Shown here: piece after piece, positions 16,343-24,601 of the stretch
Numbering within the stretch: the first letter of the stretch is position 1
Layout of the letters: the number at the start of each line of letters is the position of its first letter
Assembly: GCA_046297455.1 (NCBI GenBank)
Contig: JBKBIT010000008.1
Coordinates: forward strand, 102,140 to 166,139
Direction: 5' to 3'
DNA from: ZYF759 sp046297455
Lineage (GTDB): Bacteria; Pseudomonadota; Alphaproteobacteria; Rhizobiales; Rhizobiaceae
Length of the DNA stretch: 64,000 nucleotides
Notes under the pieces: generated by a model
Told to the model about the DNA's origin: nothing
Seen by the model: only the letters and a program-made list of their open reading frames with translations
Databases searched by the model: none
Position numbers and translations under genes: made by a program

Positions 16343-17803
16343 ATGACGACAGCCGCCGACCAACCAGCCGAGTTCCTTGCCAGCGCCGGGATCGCCGTCG
16401 ATCCCGGCATCGGCCAATGGCAGCCCGAGCAGACGCCCGCGCCCAACGATCTCGACGCGCTGGAAGCCATCTACCAGCGCTTTTCCGGCGAGGATGACGT
16501 CATCCGCCTGGGCGGCCACATCGAGGAGGTCAGCGCCACCCATCTGCGCGTGCGCGGCATCTCCCACGCCGCGCGGCTTGGCGACATCGTGTCGTTCGGC
16601 CATGGCCAGAAGAAGCGTTCCGGCGAGGTGGTCCAGATCGGCCCCAAGGTGACGCTTGTCGCGCCCTTCGATCGCAACGTGAATGCTGGCATCGGCGAGG
16701 CCGCCTTCCTCGGCGGCCAGTTCTCGGTGACACCGGACACGAGCTGGCGCGGACGGGCCGTGGACGCGCTTGGCCGCCCCATAGACGGTGGCGCGCCGCT
16801 GAAGAGCGGCCTGAGCACCAAGGAGCTTCACCACCCGCCGGCCGCGCTCAAGCGCCAGCGCGTCGATGCCGGGTTCAACACCGGCGTGCGGGTCATCGAC
16901 ATTTTCACGCCGCTCTGCTTCGGCCAAAGGCTCGGGATTTTCGCCGGATCGGGCGTCGGCAAATCGACGCTGCTTGCCATGCTGGCGCGCGCCGATGCGT
17001 TCGACACGGTCGTCGTCGCGCTGATTGGCGAGCGCGGTCGCGAGGTGCGCGAGTTCCTCGAGGACACGATCGGCGAGGAAGGCATGCAGAAGACCGTGGC
17101 CGTCGTGGCCACCAGCGACGAGAGCGCCATGATGCGCCGTCGCGCGCCCGACACGGCGATGCGTGTCGCCGAGCATTTCCGCGAATCCGGCCATCGCGTT
17201 CTGCTGCTGCTGGATTCGATCACCCGCTACGCCCACGCCCTGCGCGAGGTGGCAATCGCCACCGGCGAACCGCCGGTCGCGCGCGGCTATCCGGCTTCGG
17301 TTTTCACCGACCTGCCCAAGCTGCTGGAACGCGCCGGTCCCGGCACCGAGGGAACAGGCTCGATCACCGCCATCCTGTCCGTGCTGGTCGATGGCGACGA
17401 TCACAACGATCCCGTCGCCGATTCGGCCCGCGGGATTCTCGACGGCCATATCGTGCTGTCACGCTCCATCGCCGAACAGGGCCGCTATCCGCCGGTCGAC
17501 CCGCTGGCGTCGGTGTCGCGACTGGCCGCCAAGGCCTGGACCGACGATCAACGCATGCTGGTCGCCAAGCTGCGCGCCATGGTCTCTCGCTACGAGGACA
17601 CGCGCGACATCCGCCTGCTGGGCGCCTACCAGCCAGGCCTCGATCCGGAACTCGACATGGCCGTGCGCCAGGTGCCCGTGATCTATGAAGCCATGTGCCA
17701 GACGCCGGCGGAAGGACCATCGCCAGACCCCTTCTCCGATCTGGCCCGTTTCCTGAAAGGCAGGGAGCAACATGCCGAACAGGCCCAATCACATGCCCAG
17801 TGA
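16343..17803 (+). CDS. fliI: flagellar export ATPase FliI
   Basis: 486 residues, somewhat long for the family because of an N-terminal extension of about 35 residues. Walker A AGSGVGKST is at residues 201-209, Walker B LLLLDSIT follows near residue 290 and the F1-beta-like segment GYPASVFTDLPKLLERAG lies after it. It delivers export substrates to the FlhA/FlhB gate with FliH-type and FliJ-type partners. It overlaps the next gene by 32 bases. Confidence 0.97.
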   Translation: MTTAADQPAEFLASAGIAVDPGIGQWQPEQTPAPNDLDALEAIYQRFSGEDDVIRLGGHIEEVSATHLRVRGISHAARLGDIVSFGHGQKKRSGEVVQIGPKVTLVAPFDRNVNAGIGEAAFLGGQFSVTPDTSWRGRAVDALGRPIDGGAPLKSGLSTKELHHPPAALKRQRVDAGFNTGVRVIDIFTPLCFGQRLGIFAGSGVGKSTLLAMLARADAFDTVVVALIGERGREVREFLEDTIGEEGMQKTVAVVATSDESAMMRRRAPDTAMRVAEHFRESGHRVLLLLDSITRYAHALREVAIATGEPPVARGYPASVFTDLPKLLERAGPGTEGTGSITAILSVLVDGDDHNDPVADSARGILDGHIVLSRSIAEQGRYPPVDPLASVSRLAAKAWTDDQRMLVAKLRAMVSRYEDTRDIRLLGAYQPGLDPELDMAVRQVPVIYEAMCQTPAEGPSPDPFSDLARFLKGREQHAEQAQSHAQ

Positions 17804-18356
17804 GATCGACGCCGTGCGCGCAAAACGCGAGACCAGGCGGCGCCGCCCCATGTTTGGCGCGAAGATCAGCAAGGGCGACGTCATCATGGCCGCCCTCGGC
17901 ATCACGCTGGCTGCCGTGTCCGCCGTCTTCCCATGGTACATCTTCTACAACCAGGAGCAGTTCGGTGTCAGGGCGATGCGGTTCCAGGGCAACCAGTCGG
18001 CGACGGGCCCGACCAACATCTCATACCAGCCCGCCCGGGTCGGCCAGCCGATGACCATCGACGACATGCCGACACTGGAACTGGACCTGCTGTCGACGGC
18101 CACCCTCCCAGGCATTCGCGAGGACAGCGAAGCATCGGACCTCGCCAACCAACCCTTCCCGCCGGACACGGTCGAGTACAATCTCATCCATGTCGTCAAC
18201 GGTCGCGCGATGATCCAGGACAAGGACGGCATCTGGGTCGTGCAGCCGGGATCCCTGCTTCCCGACAGCTCGCGCGTGGCACAGATCAAGCAGAACGCCG
18301 ACGGCAACTGGGTCATCGTGACGACGTTCGATCGCATCATCGAATTGAACAACTGA
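17772..18356 (+). CDS. uncharacterised single-span membrane protein after fliI
   Basis: 194 residues from ATG 17772 (GGGAG just upstream); ATG 17793 is an alternative. A basic N-terminus (RAKRETRRRRP) precedes one membrane segment (about residues 38-60), and the remaining 130 residues would be periplasmic. That domain ends with a small beta-rich unit around NLIHVVNGRAMIQDKDGIWVV. No family was recognised. The same position between fliI and flgB is held by a small membrane protein in rhizobial clusters, so a basal-body role is likely but inferred. Confidence 0.78.
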   Translation: MPNRPNHMPSEIDAVRAKRETRRRRPMFGAKISKGDVIMAALGITLAAVSAVFPWYIFYNQEQFGVRAMRFQGNQSATGPTNISYQPARVGQPMTIDDMPTLELDLLSTATLPGIREDSEASDLANQPFPPDTVEYNLIHVVNGRAMIQDKDGIWVVQPGSLLPDSSRVAQIKQNADGNWVIVTTFDRIIELNN

Positions 18357-18373
18357 GCAAGCCGCTCCGCAAG

Positions 18374-18397
18374 GCCCGCGCAAGACTGGCCCGATAA
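18374..18397 (+). promoter_or_regulatory. flagellar class II promoter-like element upstream of flgB
   Basis: GCCCGCGCAAG, nine bases, ATAA; 40 bases before the flgB start. Two bases in the left box and two in the right box differ from the consensus. The string GCCCGATAA here also resembles a sigma-28 type -10. Confidence 0.6.
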
Positions 18398-18437
18398 CTT
18401 CGCCATGACACTTGGATAAACTGGCGAAGAAAACGCA

Positions 18438-18821
18438 ATGAAGCCCGTAAACCTGTTCGATCTGGCCGCCCAGCAGGCACGCTGGCTGACTGTGCGGCAA
18501 TCTTCGGTGGCCAGCAACGTCGCCAATGTGAACACGCCGGGCTTCCGAGCCACAGACGTGGAACCGTTCGAGCAGGTGCTCGACCGCAACCGCGTCACCA
18601 TGGCGGCCACGCATCCCAGCCACATCTCGCTGGGTCAGACAAAGGACCAGTTCACTGTCCGGGAAACCGTCGACAGGGATGCAGCGAAGCTTCCATCCGA
18701 CAACACGGTGGTGCTGGAGCAGGAAATGCTCAAGGCCGGCCAGGTCAGCTCGGCCTATCGGCTCAACACCGCGCTGGTCGACACGTTTCACCGCATGATT
18801 CTCCAGACTTTGAGAGGCTAA
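18438..18821 (+). CDS. flgB: flagellar basal-body rod protein FlgB
   Basis: 127 residues, standard length. The rod motif near the N-terminus (RQSSVASNVANVNTPGFRATDVEPFEQ) and a C-terminal helical segment ending in FHRMILQTLRG support the assignment. It builds the proximal rod. It heads the long unit flgB-flgC-fliE-flgG-flgA-flgI-motE-flgH-fliL-fliP and has its own class II-type element. Confidence 0.95.
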   Translation: MKPVNLFDLAAQQARWLTVRQSSVASNVANVNTPGFRATDVEPFEQVLDRNRVTMAATHPSHISLGQTKDQFTVRETVDRDAAKLPSDNTVVLEQEMLKAGQVSSAYRLNTALVDTFHRMILQTLRG

Positions 18822-18827
18822 GGCAGC

Positions 18828-19244
18828 ATGGATGCACTCCAGACCGCAATGAAAGTCGCCGCGACCGGGCTAAGCGCCCAGTCGGAGCGGCTTCGCATCG
18901 TTTCGGAAAACCTCGCCAACGCACAGTCGACCGGCAACTTCCCCGGGGCCGACCCGTATCAGCGCAAGACAATCACTTTTGCAGCCGAGCTCGATCGCAT
19001 CAGCGGCGGCCACCTGGTCGAGATCAACTCAATCGGGCGCGACAACTCACCCTTCACGCTGGAGTTCCAGCCGGGCCATGAGGCCGCGGACGCCGATGGC
19101 TATGTGAAGCTGCCCAACGTCAACGTGCTGATCGAGATGGCCGACATGCGGGAGGCAAACCGCAGCTACGAGGCCAACGTCCAGGTGATGAAGCAGGTGC
19201 GCGAACTGTCCGCGATGACAATTGACTTGTTGAGGAATCGATAG
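18828..19244 (+). CDS. flgC: flagellar basal-body rod protein FlgC
   Basis: 138 residues, standard length. The N-terminus ATGLSAQSERLRIVSENLANAQ is the rod signature. YVKLPNVNVLIEMADMREANRSYEANVQV before the C-terminus is typical of FlgC. It is a proximal rod subunit exported by the type III flagellar system. It begins six bases after the flgB stop. Confidence 0.96.
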   Translation: MDALQTAMKVAATGLSAQSERLRIVSENLANAQSTGNFPGADPYQRKTITFAAELDRISGGHLVEINSIGRDNSPFTLEFQPGHEAADADGYVKLPNVNVLIEMADMREANRSYEANVQVMKQVRELSAMTIDLLRNR

Positions 19245-19246
19245 AG

Positions 19247-19552
19247 ATGCAGGGACTTTTCGCCGTTGCCAGAATTGGGACGCAGAACATCACGCCGGAA
19301 TTCTCTCCGGTCCAGCAAACACCCCAGGTTGGTGCCACCACCTTTGCCGAGGAGCTGCAGGCGCGTCTCGCAACCACTGCCGCCAATCTTGGTACAGCAG
19401 AGACCATGGCCATCGGCGCAATCCGTGGTGAAGTCGACCGGCGCGAGGTGGTCGATGCCGTGATGAGCGCCGAACAGTCACTCCAGGCTGCCATCGCGAT
19501 ACGAGACAAGATCGTCCAGGCCTATCTCGAAGTCAGCCGCATGCAAATCTAG
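19247..19552 (+). CDS. fliE: flagellar hook-basal body complex protein FliE
   Basis: 101 residues, the normal size. The C-terminal half (DAVMSAEQSLQAAIAIRDKIVQAYLEVSRMQI) is the conserved FliE helix pair, which joins the MS-ring to the rod. It starts two bases after the flgC stop. Confidence 0.95.
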   Translation: MQGLFAVARIGTQNITPEFSPVQQTPQVGATTFAEELQARLATTAANLGTAETMAIGAIRGEVDRREVVDAVMSAEQSLQAAIAIRDKIVQAYLEVSRMQI

Positions 19553-19565
19553 GGAGTCCGGTTTT

Positions 19566-20354
19566 ATGAAAGCACTTGCAATTGCGGCAACGGGCATGAA
19601 TGCCCAGCAATCCAATCTTGAAGTGATTGCCAACAACATCGCGAACATCAACACGACCGGCTTCAAGCGGGCACGTGCAGAGTTCACCGACCTGCTCTAC
19701 CAGGTCGACAAGATGCAGGGCGTGCCCAACCAGGCCAACCAGTCGATCATCCCCGAGGGCGTGAAGTTCGGCCTGGGCGTCAAACTGGCCGCTGTCCGAA
19801 ACCTTCATTCCCAGGGCGCCCTGACGGCTACCGGCAACGCTCTCGACCTCGCATTGCTGGGCAAGGGCTGGTTCCAGATCAACGGTGTCGACGGCGAACC
19901 GTTCTACACGCGCGCGGGCTCCTTCAACACCAACGCCAATGGCGAGCTGGTCACGGTCCACGGACTTCAGGTGGCACCAGCCATCGTGGTGCCGAACGAT
20001 GCCCTCGAAGTCACCGTGAACAAGACCGGGCAGGTCTTCGCGCGGGTTCCCAACCAGGTGGACCTGGTGGAACTGGGACAGTTGACGCTGGCTACCTTCG
20101 CCAACGACGCCGGCCTGATGCCGATCGGCGACAACCTGTTCCAGGAGACCCCGGCCTCTGGCGCAGCCAATATCGGCGTGCCGGGCGATCCGGGCTTTGC
20201 CGCCATCGAGCAGGGCTATCTGGAAGCCTCCAACGTCGATCCCGTCAAGGAGATCACCGATCTGATCTCGGCCCAGCGCGCCTACGAGATGAACTCGAAG
20301 GTCATTCAGGCCGCCGACCAGATGGCTTCCGTGATCTCGCAAGGCATGAGGTAA
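19566..20354 (+). CDS. flgG: flagellar basal-body rod protein FlgG (distal rod)
   Basis: 262 residues, standard length. The N-terminal rod motif is AATGMNAQQSNLEVIANNIANINTTGFK. The central FlgG stretch includes LLGKGWFQI, and the C-terminal segment is GYLEASNVDPVKEITDLISAQRAYEMNSKV. It forms the distal rod outside the FlgBCF proximal rod. Its start lies 13 bases after fliE. Confidence 0.98.
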   Translation: MKALAIAATGMNAQQSNLEVIANNIANINTTGFKRARAEFTDLLYQVDKMQGVPNQANQSIIPEGVKFGLGVKLAAVRNLHSQGALTATGNALDLALLGKGWFQINGVDGEPFYTRAGSFNTNANGELVTVHGLQVAPAIVVPNDALEVTVNKTGQVFARVPNQVDLVELGQLTLATFANDAGLMPIGDNLFQETPASGAANIGVPGDPGFAAIEQGYLEASNVDPVKEITDLISAQRAYEMNSKVIQAADQMASVISQGMR

Positions 20355-20360
20355 TCCACG

Positions 20361-20834
20361 ATGCGCCGTCTCGCGACCGCCATGTCAGCATTCGCCGCGC
20401 TGTTGATGGCGATGACGACCGCCGGTCACGCGGTCGACGCCAATTACCCGACAGTCGTGGTGCCCAACCGGATCATCTATCCTGGGCAGGAAATACCTGC
20501 CCAGGCGCTCGACGTCGTTCCCCTTCGTCGCCAGCTGCCCAATCCCGATGCGTTCGTGATGCGCCCGGAGGAGGCTGTCGGCAAGGTAGCCAGAAGCACG
20601 CTGCTGCCAGGTCGCATGATGTATGTCTCGGCCATGCGTGAACCCTACATGGTGGAAACGGGAACGACGGCCCGCGTCCTCTTCGTCAACGGTGCGCTCA
20701 GCATCGCCATGATCGGCGTCGCGCTCCAGTCCGGCGCGGTCGGCGACATCGTGCGGGTCCGCAACATCGACAGCGGCATAGTCTTTAACGGGATCGTCAT
20801 GGCCGACGGCACGATCCGGGTCGGAGCCTCATGA
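20361..20834 (+). CDS. flgA: flagellar P-ring assembly chaperone FlgA
   Basis: 157 residues with a signal peptide (about 1-25, ending GHAVDA). The mature part has the SAF-domain layout of FlgA (VVPNRIIYPGQEIPAQALDVVPLRRQ, then LLPGRMMYVSAMREP). It assists P-ring formation in the periplasm. It is shorter than enterobacterial FlgA (about 220) but normal for rhizobia. Its stop overlaps the flgI start. Confidence 0.93.
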   Translation: MRRLATAMSAFAALLMAMTTAGHAVDANYPTVVVPNRIIYPGQEIPAQALDVVPLRRQLPNPDAFVMRPEEAVGKVARSTLLPGRMMYVSAMREPYMVETGTTARVLFVNGALSIAMIGVALQSGAVGDIVRVRNIDSGIVFNGIVMADGTIRVGAS

Positions 20835-21934
20835 GACGTCTTCTTCTGACTGCATTCGCACTTGTCTTCGCCTTTGCTGCGGCGGCCGAGGCAGCTTCGC
20901 GCATCAAGGATGTGGCGATGCTCCAGAACGCACGCGACAATCAGCTTGTCGGATACGGTCTCGTTATCGGTCTCCAGGGCACCGGCGACAATCCGCGCAA
21001 CGCACCCTTCACCGAACAGTCGATGCGCGCGATGCTGGAAAACCTCGGCATTGCCACACAGGGCACACAGGCCCGTTCCCGCAACGTGGCTGCCGTGATC
21101 GTCACCGCCAACCTGCCGCCCTTCGTGCGGTCGGGCGATCGGATCGACGTCACGGTCTCGGCCATGGGCGACGCCAATTCCTTGCGCGGCGGAACGCTGG
21201 TGATGACGCCCCTGCGCGCTCCCGACGGCGAAATCTACGCCGTTGGTCAGGGTCAGGTCACCGTTTCGGGCTTCGAGGCGCAGGGACAGGCCGAGACGGT
21301 CACCCGTGGCGTGCCGACCAACGGCCGGGTTCCGAACGGCGCCATCGTGGAACGCGAGATACCTGCGGCCTTCGTCAACGAAAGCGTTCTTTCGTTGCAA
21401 CTGCGCAATCCCGACTTTTCCACCGCCGTCCGCATCACCGACGCCATCAATGCCTACGCACAAAGCCGTTTCGGCCGGCAGGTTGCGACCGAACAGGATT
21501 CCCGCACGGTTCATCTGCGGCGCCCGGACGGCATATCGACCGCACGTTTCTGGTCTGAGCTTGAAAACCTGGTGGTCGAGTCGGACGCCCCGGCGCGTGT
21601 TGTCGTCGACGAGCGCACCGGCACCATCGTGATCGGCCAGGACGTGCGCATTTCTCGCGTCGCCATCAGCCACGGCAATCTCACCGTCCGGATCACCGAG
21701 ATGCCGCGCGTGGTGCAGCCCGATCCCTTCAGCCTGGGCGAGACGGAGATTGAGCCGTTCACCCAGATCGACATCGACGAACCGGACGGCCAGGTCGGCA
21801 TTCTCGACGGCCCCGATCTGGAGACGCTCGTCTCGGGCCTGAACAGCCTCGGCGTGAAGCCGGACGGCATCATCGCGATCCTTCAGGGCATCAAGAGCGC
21901 AGGCGCCCTGCATGGCGAACTCGTGCTTCAATAG
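20831..21934 (+). CDS. flgI: flagellar P-ring protein FlgI
   Basis: 367 residues with a signal peptide (about 1-22, ending AEAAS). It contains the FlgI hallmarks SRIKDVAMLQNARDNQLVGYGLVIGLQGTGD and SDAMGDA-like VSAMGDANSLRGGTLVMTPLRAPDGE. The C-terminus LVSGLNSLGVKPDGIIAILQGIKSAGALH is also diagnostic. It forms the periplasmic P-ring bushing. It starts with a four-base overlap (ATGA) with flgA. Confidence 0.98.
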   Translation: MRRLLLTAFALVFAFAAAAEAASRIKDVAMLQNARDNQLVGYGLVIGLQGTGDNPRNAPFTEQSMRAMLENLGIATQGTQARSRNVAAVIVTANLPPFVRSGDRIDVTVSAMGDANSLRGGTLVMTPLRAPDGEIYAVGQGQVTVSGFEAQGQAETVTRGVPTNGRVPNGAIVEREIPAAFVNESVLSLQLRNPDFSTAVRITDAINAYAQSRFGRQVATEQDSRTVHLRRPDGISTARFWSELENLVVESDAPARVVVDERTGTIVIGQDVRISRVAISHGNLTVRITEMPRVVQPDPFSLGETEIEPFTQIDIDEPDGQVGILDGPDLETLVSGLNSLGVKPDGIIAILQGIKSAGALHGELVLQ

Positions 21935-21944
21935 GACAGGAAAA

Positions 21945-22472
21945 ATGTCGACGCACATCTCCGTTAACCGCCGCAACCCGCTGGCCGCGCTCGCCGCCGC
22001 AGCGGTTGCCCTGGCCGTCCTGGCCCCCCTGCCCGCGTCCACCCAGCAGGTGCCGCGTGAAATCGAAGGCATGGGCAACGACGACATCCAGCGCTTCTGC
22101 ACCAACATCGCCGATGCCGCGCGCGACCGTCGCTACTCGCTGCAGCGCATGGAACTGGAAACCCTTCAGGCCGACATCGAAAGCCGTATCGCGGCATTGG
22201 AGGCCAAGCGGCACGAATACGAAGAGTGGCTGAAACGCCGCGAGGAGTTCCTGCAGAAGGCAGAAGGAAGCCTGGTCGACATCTACGGTCGCATGCGTCC
22301 CGACGCGGCAGCCGAGCGGCTGGCCGAATTGCGGGCCGATCTCGCCGCCGCGATACTGATGAAGCTCGACGCAAGGCAGGCGAGCGTGATCCTCAACGAG
22401 ATGGACGCGAAGTCTGCCGCTTCGCTGACCTCCATTATGGCAACGGCCTCGCGCCGGGAGGATCCGGCATGA
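21945..22472 (+). CDS. motE: periplasmic motility chaperone MotE
   Basis: 175 residues from ATG 21945 (AGGACAGG upstream). A signal peptide of about 33 residues precedes a long coiled coil (about residues 65-130, LQRMELETLQADIESRIAALEAKRHEYEEWLKRREEF). The C-terminal MgtE-N-like segment is ILMKLDARQASVILNEMDAKSAASLTSIM. In Sinorhizobium MotE is a chaperone for MotC folding. One Cys (in RFCTNIAD) precedes the coiled coil, consistent with the disulfide dimer reported for the family. Its stop overlaps flgH. Confidence 0.88.
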   Translation: MSTHISVNRRNPLAALAAAAVALAVLAPLPASTQQVPREIEGMGNDDIQRFCTNIADAARDRRYSLQRMELETLQADIESRIAALEAKRHEYEEWLKRREEFLQKAEGSLVDIYGRMRPDAAAERLAELRADLAAAILMKLDARQASVILNEMDAKSAASLTSIMATASRREDPA

Positions 22473-23176
22473 GGGGTCTGCTGATCAGCGCGGGCGCCGC
22501 GCTTCTTCTGGCTGGGTGTGCGAGTACCGCGGAAATCGGCATCGAACCGGTAATGTCGCCGGTCGTGCCCTATACCGGCGCATCGATGTATCCCGGCCAC
22601 TACGACCTGAAGGCAGCCAGTGCCCCGCCCAACATCAGGCGCAACTCGCTGTGGGACGATCGACAGAGCCGCCTGTTCACCGATCCGCGCGCCCTGACCG
22701 TGGGCGATATCCTGACTGTCGCCATTCTGATCAATGACCGCGCGCAGTTGCGCAACCAGTCGGAACGTCGGCGGACGGCCGACAGGAGCCTCGGCGCGTC
22801 GGCTTCGGTCAATCTGGAGGGCTTCGAATTCGCAGGTGAAGGCGAAGGCAGGATCGGTTCGGGCACCCAGAGTGCGGGCCGCGGCGAGACGCAGCGTTCG
22901 GAGGACATCCGGCTGCGCGTTGCTGCCGTCGTGATGGACGTGTTGCCCAACGGTAATCTTGTGATCCGGGGATCGCAGGAGGTTCGGGTCAACGCCGAAC
23001 TCCGCATCCTCAACATCGAGGGCATCGTGCGGCCGGCCGATATCGGCGCCTCCAACACCATCGACTATGACCGCATCGCCGAAGCGCGCATCTCCTATGG
23101 CGGCCGAGGCCGGCTGACGGAGGTCCAGCAGCCGCCCTATGGCCAGCAGTTCCTCGACGCGGTTCTGCCGTTCTAG
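22469..23176 (+). CDS. flgH: flagellar L-ring lipoprotein FlgH
   Basis: 235 residues. A lipoprotein signal ends in LAGC, with lipidated Cys17. The family segments SLWDDRQSRLFTDPRALTVGDILTVAI and VLPNGNLVIRGSQEVRVNAELRILNIEGIVRP are present. It forms the outer-membrane L-ring. The start is fixed by the four-base overlap with motE. Confidence 0.97.
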   Translation: MRGLLISAGAALLLAGCASTAEIGIEPVMSPVVPYTGASMYPGHYDLKAASAPPNIRRNSLWDDRQSRLFTDPRALTVGDILTVAILINDRAQLRNQSERRRTADRSLGASASVNLEGFEFAGEGEGRIGSGTQSAGRGETQRSEDIRLRVAAVVMDVLPNGNLVIRGSQEVRVNAELRILNIEGIVRPADIGASNTIDYDRIAEARISYGGRGRLTEVQQPPYGQQFLDAVLPF

Positions 23177-23188
23177 CAGGTATTCGAC

Positions 23189-23671
23189 ATGGCTTATTCC
23201 GACCTCAACCAACCGCAGCCCAAGGGCCCGTCCCTGCCGATCCAGGCGGGCGTGCTGGTGGCCATGACCATCGCCGCCATCGGCACGGGATGGCTGGTTG
23301 CCTCGATGATCGGCGGCAGCCCTTCGGCGCCGGCCGAGGAGCCAGTTGCCCGCGCCGCGGAGGTGAGATCGAGCGAGATGCCTGCCGATATCGGCATCGT
23401 CCATATCGAGCCGATCACCACCAATCTCGGCTCGCCGGTCGAGATGTGGATCCGGCTGGAACTCAGCCTCGTCTTCGAGGAGAAGCCGGACATCGAAATG
23501 GCCGAACTCATCCACCAAGATTTGCTCGCCTATATGCGCACGGTCAAGGCCCATCATATCCAGGGCGCCAGCGGCTTCCAGCATCTCAAGACCGACCTGA
23601 GCGAGCGGGCATCCATCAGAAGCGAGGGCAAGGTGCGCGAGATCCTGATCCGCACCATGATCATGGAATGA
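23189..23671 (+). CDS. fliL: flagellar basal body-associated protein FliL
   Basis: 160 residues. There is one N-terminal membrane helix (about 18-40) and a periplasmic FliL domain ending in LSERASIRSEGKVREILIRTMIME. It associates with the stator and MS-ring. It overlaps fliP by four bases (ATGA), the common fliL-fliP arrangement. Confidence 0.92.
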   Translation: MAYSDLNQPQPKGPSLPIQAGVLVAMTIAAIGTGWLVASMIGGSPSAPAEEPVARAAEVRSSEMPADIGIVHIEPITTNLGSPVEMWIRLELSLVFEEKPDIEMAELIHQDLLAYMRTVKAHHIQGASGFQHLKTDLSERASIRSEGKVREILIRTMIME

Positions 23672-24405
23672 AGACGCTCGCGACCGCCATCCTCGCGCTG
23701 CTGCTGACGGCGCTGCCGGCCGCGGCGCAGACCTTCGACCTCGACGGCCTTGCAGGCGGGCTGGGCGGCAGCACCGCCGGCTACATCGTCCAGATGTTCG
23801 GGCTGTTGACGATCCTGTCGCTGGCGCCCGGCATCCTGATCATGGTGACGAGCTTCACGCGCTTCATCATCGCCTTCTCGATCCTGCGGTCGGGCATGGG
23901 CCTGCCGTCGACGCCTGCCAACCTCATCCTCGTCAGCCTGGCGCTGTTCATGACCTTCTACGTCATGGCGCCGACCTTCGACCGGGCCTGGTCGGAAGGC
24001 GTGCAGCCGCTGATCGCCGAGGAGATCACCGAACAGGAGGCGATCGAGCGCATCTCCGCCCCGTTTCGCGACTTCATGATCAACAATGTCCGCGAGAAGG
24101 ATTTCGACCTGTTCGTGGATCTGGCGCGTGAACGCGGCGAAACCGACATATCGATCGAAAACCCGGATCTGCGCATCCTGGTCCCCGCCTTCATGATCTC
24201 GGAGATCCGGCGCGGCTTCGAGATCGGCTTCCTGATCGTGCTGCCCTTCCTTGTCATCGACCTCATCGTGGCGACGGTCACCATGTCGATGGGCATGATG
24301 ATGCTGCCGCCGACAGTGGTTTCCCTGCCCTTCAAGATCCTGTTCTTCGTACTAATCGACGGCTGGAATCTGCTGGTCGGGAGTCTCGTCCGATCGTTCG
24401 TATGA
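23668..24405 (+). CDS. fliP: flagellar export gate protein FliP
   Basis: 245 residues. A cleavable signal peptide (about 1-20) is normal for FliP. The core contains MVTSFTRFIIAFSILRSGMG, FMTFYVMAPTFDRAW and the conserved MGMMMLPPTVVSLPFKILFFVLIDGWNLLVGSLV. It forms the export channel with FliQ and FliR, which are encoded 17-20 kb downstream in the same island. It is the last gene of the flgB unit. Confidence 0.98.
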   Translation: MKTLATAILALLLTALPAAAQTFDLDGLAGGLGGSTAGYIVQMFGLLTILSLAPGILIMVTSFTRFIIAFSILRSGMGLPSTPANLILVSLALFMTFYVMAPTFDRAWSEGVQPLIAEEITEQEAIERISAPFRDFMINNVREKDFDLFVDLARERGETDISIENPDLRILVPAFMISEIRRGFEIGFLIVLPFLVIDLIVATVTMSMGMMMLPPTVVSLPFKILFFVLIDGWNLLVGSLVRSFV

Positions 24406-24501
24406 TTCCATTAATATTAATTGCAATCGCAACACTTTGTTAACCAATTCGATTCTGCTTTTGTAAGTGCCTGCTGGCCGATACTTCATGCCAAGAACGG
24501 G

Positions 24502-24535
24502 TCGACCACGAATTTTGGTCGATAGGCATGATGCC
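24502..24535 (+). promoter_or_regulatory. inverted repeat plus GGCATGATGCC element upstream of flaA
   Basis: TCGACCA and its complement, separated by seven bases (24502-24522), are followed directly by the palindromic GGCATGATGCC (24525-24535). The second motif recurs upstream of flaB at nearly the same distance from the start (66 versus 67 bases), in the context GTCGAYAGGCATGATGCCGC. It is likely the flagellin-specific control region; the binding factor is unknown. Confidence 0.55.
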
Positions 24536-24601
24536 GCTCCATTCTCGCCGGTGGTAATCCGGTATGTTGTTTAGAGTATTGTATCGGGGGAGTATTTCCC
24601 A

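Noticed and set aside
24525..24537. GG-N-GC pattern upstream of flaA as a sigma-54 promoter
   Set aside because: The spacing between GG and GC is nine, not ten, and the TGGCAC/TTGC consensus is poor; the palindromic centre is a better explanation.
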